Position numbers and translations under genes: made by a program. This document shows positions 56,134 to 64,000 of a stretch of DNA of 64,000 bases, one piece after another. Position 1 is the stretch's first letter; every line of letters starts with the position of its first letter. Under the pieces are notes generated by a model that saw nothing but the letters and a program-made list of their open reading frames with translations, was not told the origin of the DNA and did not search any database. The stretch lies in contig OY970371.1 of the NCBI GenBank assembly GCA_963718695.1, positions 1,426,001 through 1,490,000 on the forward strand, given 5' to 3'. The stretch comes from Manganitrophus sp963718695. Lineage in GTDB: Bacteria; Nitrospirota; Nitrospiria; SBBL01; Manganitrophaceae.

Positions 56134-56282
56134 AGATCAATAAAGATCAATGAGGAATTAAATCCACATTCCGATGCCGCGCAGCGGCTTTGATTCTTAT
56201 CTCGATGGGGTCTCATTCGTTGACAAGGAAAATGACGCGTGTTAATCTGCACGCCAGTAGATTGAATTAAAGGCAAGGGACG

Positions 56283-58040
56283 ATGAAACGAACAGATTAT
56301 TGCGGCGCATTGACAGCGGCACACATTGAGAAAGAGGTGACCCTCGTCGGGTGGGTTCATCGGCGGCGCGATCATGGGGGGCTGATCTTTATCGATCTCC
56401 GCGACCGGGAGGGACTGGTCCAGGTGGTCTTCAACCCGCAGCTTTCGGAAGAGATCCATCAGCGTGCGCATCAGCTTCGGTCGGAGTTTGTCATCCAGGT
56501 GGTCGGCAACGTCATGCGCCGCCCCGAGGGGACCGTGAACCGGGAGCTTCCCACGGGAGAAGTCGAAATTCATGCGAGCGATCTGGTGATCCTCAACGCA
56601 TCGTTGACCCCCCCTTTCTCCATCGAAGAAGAGAAAGAGCCTTCCGAATCGCTTCGGCTTCAATACCGCTACCTCGACCTTCGGCGAAGATCGGTTCAGA
56701 CGAATTTTATTTTTCGCCACAATCTCTCGAAGGCAGTCCGCCGCTTTCTCGATCAAAATCAGTTCCTCGAAATCGAGACCCCGTTTCTGACAAAGAGCAC
56801 GCCGGAAGGGGCGCGTGACTTTCTCGTTCCCAGCCGCTTGAATGTCGGCCAGTTTTATGCCTTGCCGCAGTCGCCGCAGCTCTTCAAGCAGATCTTGATG
56901 ATTTCCGGATTCGACCGCTACTACCAGATTGTCCGTTGCTTCCGGGATGAAGATCTCCGGGCCGACCGGCAGCCGGAATTCACACAGATCGATATCGAGA
57001 TGTCGTTCATCGAGCGGGAGGACATTCTCTCGTTGATGGAAGAGATGGTCCGGACCGTCCTCAAAGAAGTCAGGGGAATTCAATTGGAATCGCCCTTCCC
57101 CCGGCTGACCTACCGGGAGGCGATGAGCCGGTTCGGGGTCGATAAGCCCGATCTTCGCTTCGGGCTGGAGCTGAAGGACCTTTCGGATATTGCGGCCCGC
57201 TCCGAATTTAAGGTTTTCCGCGAGGCGGTTGAGAAGAAAGGATGGGTCAAAGGGATCAATGCGAAAGGACTCGCCACCCTCTCCCGAAAAGAGCTGGAAG
57301 AGTTAACCCTGGAGGCGACCGGGCGGGGAGCCAAAGGCCTTGCCTGGATGAAGGTGACGCCGGAGGGGATGGAAGCGCCGATCGCCAAGTTCTTCAAGCC
57401 GGAGATGCTGAAAGAGATCGGGCAGCGGCTGGAGGGGGCGCCGGGCGATCTGCTCCTCTTTGTCGCCGACCGGGAGAAGGTCGTCCATGAAGTCCTCGGT
57501 CATCTTCGTTTGGTCATCGGCCGGCGGCTCAATCTAATTGACCCCAAAGCCCTCAAGCTGCTCTGGGTCACCGATTTTCCGCTTCTGGAATACGACGAAA
57601 CCGAAAAACGCTACGTGGCGATGCACCATCCCTTCACCTCTCCGATGGATGAGGACATTCCGTTGCTGGCGACCGATCCGCTTCGCGCGCGGGCGAAGGC
57701 GTATGATATCGTCCTCAACGGGACCGAGATCGGCGGCGGAAGCATCCGTATCCATCAGAACGAAGTTCAGTCGAAGCTCTTCGACCTTCTCGGTATTACA
57801 AAAGAAGAGGCCGAGGCGAAATTCGGTTTCCTGCTTCAGGCGCTTCAGTATGGGGCTCCCCCGCACGGCGGCATCGCGTTTGGGCTCGATCGCTTGACGG
57901 CCATCCTGGCCGGCGTCGATTCGATCCGGGACGTGATCGCTTTCCCGAAGACCCAAAAGGGAATCTGCCTGATGACGAACGCCCCATCCGAAGTCGATGC
58001 GCGTCAGCTCAAAGAACTCCACATCAAAAAAGCCGAATAA
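56283..58040 (+). CDS. aspS: Aspartyl-tRNA synthetase
   Basis: 585 residues, bacterial type. An OB-fold anticodon domain (VTLVGWVHRRRDHGGLIFIDLRDREGLVQVV), class II motifs with FLEIETPFLTKSTPEGARDFLVPSR, FRDEDLRADRQPEFTQIDIEMSF and the C-terminal GGIAFGLDRLTAIL, plus the bacterial GAD insertion. It charges tRNA-Asp (or tRNA-Asp and tRNA-Asn). AAGGGA precedes the ATG. Single gene, essential. Confidence 0.96.
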   Translation: MKRTDYCGALTAAHIEKEVTLVGWVHRRRDHGGLIFIDLRDREGLVQVVFNPQLSEEIHQRAHQLRSEFVIQVVGNVMRRPEGTVNRELPTGEVEIHASDLVILNASLTPPFSIEEEKEPSESLRLQYRYLDLRRRSVQTNFIFRHNLSKAVRRFLDQNQFLEIETPFLTKSTPEGARDFLVPSRLNVGQFYALPQSPQLFKQILMISGFDRYYQIVRCFRDEDLRADRQPEFTQIDIEMSFIEREDILSLMEEMVRTVLKEVRGIQLESPFPRLTYREAMSRFGVDKPDLRFGLELKDLSDIAARSEFKVFREAVEKKGWVKGINAKGLATLSRKELEELTLEATGRGAKGLAWMKVTPEGMEAPIAKFFKPEMLKEIGQRLEGAPGDLLLFVADREKVVHEVLGHLRLVIGRRLNLIDPKALKLLWVTDFPLLEYDETEKRYVAMHHPFTSPMDEDIPLLATDPLRARAKAYDIVLNGTEIGGGSIRIHQNEVQSKLFDLLGITKEEAEAKFGFLLQALQYGAPPHGGIAFGLDRLTAILAGVDSIRDVIAFPKTQKGICLMTNAPSEVDARQLKELHIKKAE

Positions 58041-58183
58041 GGAAGATGGATCATCACACCTCTCCGGACGATTCCTTTCGATCGTGAGCGGGTGATATGC
58101 TTTTCTTTCCGATCCGATGGAGTTGTATTTTCTGATCGAACCGATCCCTTAAGGAAGGGAAACGGCGCCGGAAAGGGTCATCG

Positions 58184-59179
58184 TCAATCGACGAAGGTGA
58201 CGATCGACTGAAGGCCGGAGGTTCCATCGGGAAAGGCGCGGGAGACAAAGGAGGTCTGGGTTCGGCTGAGTTTGTCGGTCGCCCTGGAGAGGACCTGATA
58301 GGTTCCCGATCTGGCGTCCTTCCATTCATATTTCCAAAAGACCCAGGAGTAGGGGGAAGGGGGGGGCTCGATCATCGCCGCCACCCAGCTCTGTCCGCCA
58401 TCGACTGAAAGCTCGACGGAGCGAATGCCGTATCCGCCGGTAAAGGCGATCCCCCGGAAAGTATATCCTGCTTTGACGGTGTTATACGCCCCCGGGGCGT
58501 CGATCCGTGATTTGACCTTGATCGTCGCCGTGTCGGTCCACCCCTTCTGCTGCCAATATCCCTTATAGTCCTCCGCGACCAGCTCAATCTTCGTCAACCA
58601 CTTGACGTTTTTGATTCCGTAGAGGCCCGGCACGACGGCGCGGAGCGGGTAGCCATGCTCCTTCGGCAGCGTCACCCCGTTCATCTGATACGCCAGGAAG
58701 ACATCATAGTTCAGTGCGCGATCGAGCGTGATCCCGTCGGAGTAAGCATCCGCGCCGTACATCGCCACGTCCTCCACGCCTTGAAGGGGCTTCGCCTCTT
58801 CGATCAAGCTCTTCAAGGTGATCCCTTTCCAGACGGCGTTGCTGATCAACTCTCCGGCAACTTCATTATCGATGCACTCCAGGGTCACCATCTTCTCGAC
58901 GGCGGGGCGGGCGAGGATCTCCTGGTAGGTGAGCTCCAGGGGCCGCTGCACCTTCCCGGTGATCCGGAGCGTCCAGTCGGCCGCATCGATCTGCGGCTGT
59001 TTCCCGAAGTTGACGATATAGAAGTGTTCGTTGGGGGTGATGAAGGGAACCTCTTTCGGAGGAAGGGCCAAAAACCGCTTCATAAAAAAGGTGGCCGCTT
59101 CAACTTTAGGAGTGAAGAGGGAGGCGAAGATGCCGAGACTGGCATAGCGAAGAAAGTTTCGCCGGTCAAAGAGATTCAT
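58184..59179 (-). CDS. Tat-exported sulfite oxidase-family molybdopterin oxidoreductase
   Basis: 331 residues. The signal DRRNFLRYASLGIFASLFTP has the twin Arg of a Tat signal, as for folded cofactor proteins. The Mo ligand Cys is in MVTLECIDNEVAGELISNAVW. The dimerisation domain shows RSVELSVDGGQSWVAA. It resembles periplasmic sulfite dehydrogenase or YedY/MsrP relatives. Electron partner not encoded nearby. The start lacks a clear ribosome-binding site. Confidence 0.87.
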   Translation of the reverse strand: MNLFDRRNFLRYASLGIFASLFTPKVEAATFFMKRFLALPPKEVPFITPNEHFYIVNFGKQPQIDAADWTLRITGKVQRPLELTYQEILARPAVEKMVTLECIDNEVAGELISNAVWKGITLKSLIEEAKPLQGVEDVAMYGADAYSDGITLDRALNYDVFLAYQMNGVTLPKEHGYPLRAVVPGLYGIKNVKWLTKIELVAEDYKGYWQQKGWTDTATIKVKSRIDAPGAYNTVKAGYTFRGIAFTGGYGIRSVELSVDGGQSWVAAMIEPPPSPYSWVFWKYEWKDARSGTYQVLSRATDKLSRTQTSFVSRAFPDGTSGLQSIVTFVD

Positions 59180-59337
59180 AGATGCGATTATATCGGCGAC
59201 GATTTAAAATTGCAACGGATAGATGAGAGATAACCGGAGCGGCTCATTCCCGGAATGCGCTTGCAAAGGGAAGGTGAATTCGTTAATATTGAACCCATTT
59301 CAAACCGATGATCCACCATAAACTCTGAGGAGCCTGA

Positions 59338-60243
59338 ATGAGCCGAGGCGTCGTTCTTGGAATCTGTATCACCATGGCGCTGTTGACGATCCTGACGATG
59401 GTCGCGCTGGTGATCGAATCGAAAAAGTCGAAGGAGCTTGCGGAGAGGACCCGGCTGATCCAGACGGAAGTCGCGGCGGTCCCCGACATGAAAAAGGTCG
59501 ACTACAGCTCCTTTGAAACGATCGTCGGCGGAGACGGACGGGAGATGGTCTTGATTCCCGCCGGCTCCTTCACCATGGGGGGCGGACCCGAAGGGGATTT
59601 CGACGAGCAGCCGCAACGGGTGATCTATCTCGATGGCTATTATATGGACAAACACGAGGTGACCAACGCCGACTACCAGCGATTCGCCAAAATGCTCAAG
59701 CGCCCCATCCCGTCGATCCCGGTCTTTGAAGACGATGTGAAGCTGTTAAAAGGGGAGACCCAGCCGGTGGTCGGGGTGACCTGGATCGATGCCTTTGCTT
59801 ACTGCAAGTGGGCGGGCAAGCGCCTGCCGACCGAAGCGGAGTGGGAAAAGGCGGCGCGGGGAGAGAACGGTCAGACCTATCCGTGGGGGGATGATTATAA
59901 TGTAAAGTTGGCGAACGCCCGCGGCGAAGAGGATGGATTTAAATACAGCGCCCCGATCGGCAGCTTCGAGCAGGGACGGAGTCCTTACGGCCTCTACGAC
60001 ATGGCCGGCAATGTCTCGGAGTGGGTCTCCGACTGGTATGATCAGTTCTACTATAAGACATCCCCTTTTAAAAATCCGCAGGGGCCGGCCGAGCCCGACA
60101 TCAATAAAGTCCTCGTCTACCGCGGCGGATCATTCAACAGCTCGCCGCACGATCTGCGCGCCTCCAAGCGCTTCGGCGGGGCCCATGCCGACCGGGGAGA
60201 GAGCAGCGTCGGCGTCCGTTGCGCGAGGGACCTCAAGGAGTAA
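59338..60243 (+). CDS. Membrane-anchored SUMF1/formylglycine-generating-fold protein
   Basis: 301 residues: an N-terminal helix (VVLGICITMALLTILTMVALVI), then the SUMF1 fold: MVLIPAGSFTMGGGPEGDFDEQPQR, VVGVTWIDAFAYCKWAGKRLPTEAEWEKAARG, LYDMAGNVSEWVSDWY and VYRGGSFNSS. The paired catalytic Cys of true formylglycine-generating enzymes is not seen, so it is probably a structural or binding member of the family. GAGGAG precedes the ATG. Confidence 0.87.
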   Translation: MSRGVVLGICITMALLTILTMVALVIESKKSKELAERTRLIQTEVAAVPDMKKVDYSSFETIVGGDGREMVLIPAGSFTMGGGPEGDFDEQPQRVIYLDGYYMDKHEVTNADYQRFAKMLKRPIPSIPVFEDDVKLLKGETQPVVGVTWIDAFAYCKWAGKRLPTEAEWEKAARGENGQTYPWGDDYNVKLANARGEEDGFKYSAPIGSFEQGRSPYGLYDMAGNVSEWVSDWYDQFYYKTSPFKNPQGPAEPDINKVLVYRGGSFNSSPHDLRASKRFGGAHADRGESSVGVRCARDLKE

Positions 60244-60279
60244 TCTCCCGCCGCAACGCTTGCAGCGCCTCTTCTATTA

Positions 60280-60636
60280 TTACTCCGTTCCGGGGCCGCT
60301 TCCCCCCATTCCGCTTTCTTCTCGATAGAGGCGCTGAGCCCGATCGAAATGTTGATTGGCATGTCTGATCTTGCCCTGTTTATAGAGGGCGAGCGCCAAA
60401 TTCAGCTCTGCATCGGCTAATCTTGGATTCAGGCGGGTGACATTTTGAAAATGCTTTTCCGCATTGACATATTGCTCGTTTTGATAGGCTGAAACCCCCT
60501 TGCTGAACTCGTCTTGGACCGCGTCCGGCATCTGGCTTGTTGACACCGCTTGCTGATTGGAGCCGCCCATTCCTTGCATCGCGCCGCATCCGGCAAAGAG
60601 CAAAAAGACCATCATTAAGGAAAACAAGCGCTTCAT
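60280..60636 (-). CDS. TPR-repeat lipoprotein
   Basis: About 118 residues. Lipoprotein signal (LFSLMMVFLLFAGC), then two TPR-like units (SKGVSAYQNEQYVNAEKHFQNVTRLNP and AELNLALALYKQGKIRHANQHFDRA). From ATG 60636 with GGAGGG about seven bases upstream. Envelope lipoprotein, probably a protein-protein adaptor; convergent with the SUMF1-fold gene. Confidence 0.82.
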   Translation of the reverse strand: MKRLFSLMMVFLLFAGCGAMQGMGGSNQQAVSTSQMPDAVQDEFSKGVSAYQNEQYVNAEKHFQNVTRLNPRLADAELNLALALYKQGKIRHANQHFDRAQRLYREESGMGGSGPGTE

Positions 60637-60756
60637 GACCATCCCTCCGTACGATTAAGTCTCTCACGCTTATTCTAGACAGCCAGATCGATCCGCTTCA
60701 ATTACCTGGAAGAGCTAATCTGGAGGGTAGACGATGCGTTCGCCGCCCGCGGCGGC

Positions 60757-61770
60757 CTAGACTGAGGCGCGTTTAATCTGAAGGACCCCCGCCCCCTGTA
60801 TCCCGTCGTGCTTTAAGCGGGAGAGGGCTTCGTTCGCCTGCGCCAAATCGAATAGTTCGGTATGTGTTCGAATCGGGATTTCCGAAGCCAACCGGAGGAG
60901 TTCTTCTCCATCTCGCCGCGTGTTCGCCGTGACGCTGCGGAGGTTTTTTTCATAGAAGAGCTCCGTCTGATGGTGGAGGGTGGGGATATCGGTCATGTAG
61001 ATGCCCGCCACGGCAACGGTTCCCCCGCGATCGATCGCGCGCAATGCCCCCGGAACCAGCTCGCCGGCCGGGGCGAAGATAATCGCCGAATCGAGTTTGA
61101 CGGGAGGGACATCGGCCGCTTCGCCGACCCAGACGGCTCCCAATTCCCTTGCGAGCTGACGATGCCGTTCCCCTCGCGTGGCGACATAAACCTCGCATCC
61201 CCAGTACCGCGCGATCTGTATGACAACATGCGCCGAGGCGCCGAATCCGTAGAGGCCCAAGCGTCCCCCCTTTGGAATGTCGCTTCGAGAAAGCGCCCGG
61301 TAGCCGATAATCCCGGCGCAGAGAAGCGGCGCCGCTTGTTGTGAGGGGAGGCCGGCCGGCAGGGGATAGATGAAGGCTTCCGGCGCGACAATATATTCGG
61401 CATAACCGCCGTCGACGTCATAGCCGGTAAATTGCGGCAGCTCACAAAGGTTTTCGTCGCCGCGGAGGCAATAGAAGCAGGCGCCGCAGGCGGCCCATAA
61501 CCAGGCGACGCCGACCCGGTCGCCCACTTGGAACCGGCCGGTCTGGGGGCCGAGCCGGGTAATCTCTCCAACGGCCTGGTGGCCTGGAACGATCGCGTTT
61601 TTATGGGCCGGCAATTCCCCCTCGACCACATGCAGATCGGTCCGGCAGATCGCACAGACCTCCACGCGGATCAACACCTCCCCCATGCCGGGCTCCGGGA
61701 TGGGACGCTCGATCAAGTGTAATGGTTTCTCCTCCAATGGGGCTCGTTTTTCGACGATCATCGCTTTCAT
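60757..61770 (-). CDS. Zinc-dependent alcohol dehydrogenase family protein
   Basis: About 337 residues from ATG 61770 (MKAMIVEKRAPLEEKPL; GGAG upstream). The catalytic zinc site is CRTDLHVVEG with PGHQAVGEI, and the structural zinc CGACFYCLRGDENLC is intact. The NAD-binding region is GGRLGLYGFGASAHVVIQIA. It resembles the AdhP/MDR group; substrate unknown. Confidence 0.9.
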   Translation of the reverse strand: MKAMIVEKRAPLEEKPLHLIERPIPEPGMGEVLIRVEVCAICRTDLHVVEGELPAHKNAIVPGHQAVGEITRLGPQTGRFQVGDRVGVAWLWAACGACFYCLRGDENLCELPQFTGYDVDGGYAEYIVAPEAFIYPLPAGLPSQQAAPLLCAGIIGYRALSRSDIPKGGRLGLYGFGASAHVVIQIARYWGCEVYVATRGERHRQLARELGAVWVGEAADVPPVKLDSAIIFAPAGELVPGALRAIDRGGTVAVAGIYMTDIPTLHHQTELFYEKNLRSVTANTRRDGEELLRLASEIPIRTHTELFDLAQANEALSRLKHDGIQGAGVLQIKRASV

Positions 61771-61923
61771 GATGGGACTCCAAGAAGTCAAACAAGTGGT
61801 CAGCGATCGGCCCTCAGCTTAAAAATTAAAAGTCCGACTCCTGTTCAAGCCGGCCGCTGAAAGCGGAAGGCCGATCGCTATTTCATATTTTAATGCAACA
61901 GCAATTCAAAAGCGAGAGATGGC

Positions 61924-62051
61924 AGTGACTCATTCCGGAATGAATTTTTGGGTTGTCATTTCCGCGCAGGCGTGAATCCAGGGATCTAAAACTTCTGGAT
62001 GCCCGCTTTCGCGGGCAATGACGTGCTTCGGAAATTCCAAAGGGAGTCACT
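61924..62051. repeat. Nested palindromic intergenic element (REP/MITE-like)
   Basis: Outer ends AGTGACTC (61924-61931) and GAGTCACT (62044-62051) are perfect inverted repeats. Inside, GTCATTTCCGCGCAGGCGTG (61955 on) and the complement-like TGCCCGCTTTCGCGGGCAATGAC (ending 62022) form the cruciform type of dispersed repeat common in many bacterial genomes. It lies in the spacer between the alcohol dehydrogenase and Nudix genes. No transposase is present. Confidence 0.6.
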
Positions 62052-62126
62052 ACCCGAGAGATTGACTCATTGATGGGATTTCGACTAAAGTCACTCCCAG
62101 CGCAATAAATCGATGGAAGAGAAACG

Positions 62127-62747
62127 ATGCAAATGAAGTTTTGTCCGGAATGCGGCCGGCCGTTGATTGCGCACAAAGTCGAGCGACACCTGCGCCAGGT
62201 CTGTCTCCCGGAGGGAGAAGGGTGCGGCTTCATCGACTATGGGCGCTTCACCCTCGGTGTCGGGGGGCTCGTGATCGACATCGATCGGAAAACCGGGGAG
62301 CGCCGGGTCCTTCTGATCCAACGTAACCAGGAGCCGAACAAGGGGGGCTGGACCCTTCCGGGAGGATTTGTCGACTTTGATGAATCGGTGGACGTTGCCG
62401 CCGTCCGGGAAGTCGCGGAGGAGACCGGCCTTCAGTGTCGCGCCATCGGGATGGTCGGCTTCCGCAACCGCGCCGATCCCGATGTGAACACCTCGTATGC
62501 GGTCTTCTTACTGGAGGCAGTCGGCGGTGAGCTCTTCTCCCAGCCGACCGAGGAGATCGCCCGATGCGGTTTTTACACCCTCTCTCAAATTCAGGAGATG
62601 CCCCGTCTTGCCCCCCTTTCTCGAACCGTGGCGACGGCCGCCCTGACGGCCGGGCTCCACGTTTTGCGTCCGATTACCGTCCCCGGCCTGGGAGACCGTC
62701 CCCCCTTTACTTTCTTTATCGGATCGGATCGATCGACGCAATCCTGA
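62127..62747 (+). CDS. Nudix hydrolase with N-terminal zinc ribbon
   Basis: 206 residues. The first Cys pair MKFCPECGRPL and a later CLPEGEGCGFIDYG form a zinc ribbon. The Nudix box is complete: GGFVDFDESVDVAAVREVAEETGL. The fold hydrolyses a nucleoside diphosphate linked to another moiety, NADH pyrophosphatase-like with this ribbon. Preceded by GAAGAGAAACG. The dispersed repeat lies upstream. Confidence 0.88.
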   Translation: MQMKFCPECGRPLIAHKVERHLRQVCLPEGEGCGFIDYGRFTLGVGGLVIDIDRKTGERRVLLIQRNQEPNKGGWTLPGGFVDFDESVDVAAVREVAEETGLQCRAIGMVGFRNRADPDVNTSYAVFLLEAVGGELFSQPTEEIARCGFYTLSQIQEMPRLAPLSRTVATAALTAGLHVLRPITVPGLGDRPPFTFFIGSDRSTQS

Positions 62748-62861
62748 TCGCCGGATCAGGTCGCGTCGAGACCCGTTCTCTTTGACCCTCCGTTGACTTC
62801 TTTCCGCGCCGTGTGAAAAGATCATCTTAAAGGCGATCACCGCAAACTTGAGGGAGAAGCG

Positions 62862-63488
62862 ATGCGACTCTATGATGTGACGATGACCCTCGCCCCTTCC
62901 ATGCCGACCTATCCGGGAGAGCCCGGCCCCGCGCTCACGCCGGTCAAGCGGATGAAAAAAGGGGACCCGGCGAATGTTTCCGCCCTTTCGCTCGGCCTGC
63001 ATACCGGCACCCACGTCGACGCGCCGATTCATTTTATCGAAGGGGCGCCCGGCGCCGAGACGCTGCCGCTGGAGATCCTTTGCGGACCGGCGCGTCTGGT
63101 CCGGATCGACGATCCGGAAGCGGTCCGTCCGGGCGAGCTCGAACGGGCCGGATTGAACGGCGTGACCCGCGTTCTTTTTCAAACACGGAATCGGGAGTGG
63201 ATCAAGGCGCCCCGTTTTCATGAGGATTTCGTCTACATCGCGCCGGAGGCGGCGGAGTGGCTGGTTGCGCGCGGCGTCCGTCTGGTCGGCATCGATTATC
63301 TCTCCGTCGAAGCGTTCGGCGCGCCGCAGCCGCGGACGCATCAGACCTTCCTCAATGCCGGTGTCGTTGTGGTGGAGGGGCTCGATCTGTCGCTTCCCCC
63401 GCCGGGCGATTACGATCTCCGGTGTCTTCCCCTCAAGATCGCCGGCGCCGACGGCGCCCCGGCGCGGGTCGTTCTCGCCGGGGGGTGA
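62862..63488 (+). CDS. Cyclase family protein (kynurenine formamidase/isatin hydrolase-like)
   Basis: 208 residues. The metal-binding motif HTGTHVDAPIHFIEGAPG is the signature of the cyclase family, with IDYLSVEAFG and GVVVVEGLDLS later. The family hydrolyses cyclic amides or N-formylkynurenine. GAGGGAGAAG precedes the ATG. It lies 32 bases before the 6-phosphogluconate dehydrogenase gene. Confidence 0.87.
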   Translation: MRLYDVTMTLAPSMPTYPGEPGPALTPVKRMKKGDPANVSALSLGLHTGTHVDAPIHFIEGAPGAETLPLEILCGPARLVRIDDPEAVRPGELERAGLNGVTRVLFQTRNREWIKAPRFHEDFVYIAPEAAEWLVARGVRLVGIDYLSVEAFGAPQPRTHQTFLNAGVVVVEGLDLSLPPPGDYDLRCLPLKIAGADGAPARVVLAGG

Positions 63489-63520
63489 GCAGTCATTTTA
63501 TTTCGAGGAGGAGACGCGCC

Positions 63521-64000
63521 ATGGAATTTGGGATCATCGGTTTGGGAAGGATCGGGAGCAACCTGGCGATTCATGCGGCCGAAGTCGGAATTCGGGTCGT
63601 CGGCTTCTCCAAAGAGGTGACGAACCTCGATGCGCTGGGCCGTCATGGCGTTCAGGTGACGACGGGCCTGATCGATCTTGTCAAATCGCTCCAATCGCCC
63701 CGGGTCCTTTTTCTCTCGGTGCCGGCGGGCCGGGCGGTCGACGAAGTGCTCGACCGGCTCGTTCCTTTTCTGGAGCCGTGGGATCTGATCGTCGACGGGG
63801 GGAATTCGCATTTTCGGGATTCGATCGCGCGATTTCGCCGCCTTCAAAAAAACAAGATCGGCTTCGTCGATTGCGGGACCAGCGGCGGCCTGGAGGGGGC
63901 GCGGACCGGCGCCTGCTTCATGGTGGGGGGTACGGAGGACGCGGTCGCGCGGGCGGCGCCGATTTTAATGAAGCTTGCCGTTGAAGAGGGCTTCTTCTAC
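63521..64000 (+). CDS. gnd: 6-phosphogluconate dehydrogenase (GndA/YqeC-like), partial
   Basis: The first 160 codons; the gene continues beyond the window. The Rossmann motif MEFGIIGLGRIGSNLA, VLFLSVPAGRAVDEVLD, the catalytic-region DLIVDGGNSHF and FVDCGTSGGLEGARTGACFMVGG fit the decarboxylating enzyme, the last with the 6-phosphogluconate-binding loop. Oxidative pentose phosphate pathway. GAGGAGGAG precedes the ATG. Confidence 0.9.
   Translation, partial: MEFGIIGLGRIGSNLAIHAAEVGIRVVGFSKEVTNLDALGRHGVQVTTGLIDLVKSLQSPRVLFLSVPAGRAVDEVLDRLVPFLEPWDLIVDGGNSHFRDSIARFRRLQKNKIGFVDCGTSGGLEGARTGACFMVGGTEDAVARAAPILMKLAVEEGFFY

Overview
The window is about 64 kb of chromosome at roughly 55-58% GC by eye. 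It comes from a Gram-negative bacterium: it encodes a TamA/TamB outer-membrane assembly pair, lipoproteins, an outer-membrane porin and Tat- and Sec-exported proteins. The mix (NikR with a metal ABC transporter, duplicated PhoB-like regulators, a poly-Gly lipoprotein metallopeptidase, many GTG starts and a few TTG starts) suggests Nitrospirota or a related lineage. That placement is inference; the window holds no rRNA or other phylogenetic marker beyond aspS. I recognised no tRNA, rRNA, CRISPR array, prophage or intact insertion sequence.

Layout: 0.4-3.8 kb, metal ABC importer with an embedded nickel-type NikR regulator. 3.8-7.3 kb, poly-Gly lipoprotein metallopeptidase, small exported partner and a 2-hydroxyacid dehydrogenase. 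7.4-11.7 kb, oligopeptide ABC importer (binding protein and two permeases, no ATPases), interrupted on the opposite strand by a sigma-54 type promoter, a hairpin and two overlapping small genes. 12-15 kb, hybrid histidine kinase (frameshifted). 15-20.2 kb, tamB and tamA (both frameshifted). 20.4-21.9 kb, MarR regulator, rhodanese and DoxX. 22-30 kb, a putative outer-membrane barrel, aldehyde dehydrogenase, PolX, LuxR-type regulator and a carrier/AMP-ligase/acyltransferase fusion. 29.9-32.4 kb, 5-oxoprolinase pxpBCA. 32.5-35.1 kb, SDR, uridine phosphorylase, ArsI/CadI-like lyase and MerR regulator. 35.4-48.2 kb, a phosphate/arsenate neighbourhood: pstS, a porin with an in-frame stop, two PhoB-like regulators, arsC, envelope polysaccharide genes and small Cys-rich proteins. 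48.6-54 kb, a double dCache protein with no output domain, cupin, HAD phosphatase and Hanks kinase. 54-64 kb, rluB, aspS, a Tat-exported molybdopterin oxidoreductase, SUMF1-fold protein, TPR lipoprotein, zinc alcohol dehydrogenase, Nudix hydrolase, cyclase and the start of a 6-phosphogluconate dehydrogenase.

Three patterns go beyond gene calling. (1) Five sites between 37.9 and 48.2 kb carry GTTA-like tetramers repeated exactly every 11 bp, the layout of a Pho box. They lie upstream of the porin-pstS unit, the regulator-arsC operon, two small Cys-rich genes and a porin remnant, and so outline a local phosphate regulon. (2) At 47.95-48.08 kb there is a previously unannotatable, internally deleted copy of the porin gene, recognisable only by nucleotide alignment to the copy at 36.4-37.7 kb. 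(3) Five otherwise intact genes (hybrid kinase, tamB, tamA, pxpC, dCache protein) each carry exactly one surplus base. Sequencing or assembly error is the simplest explanation, but the C8 run in the sensor could also be phase-variable.
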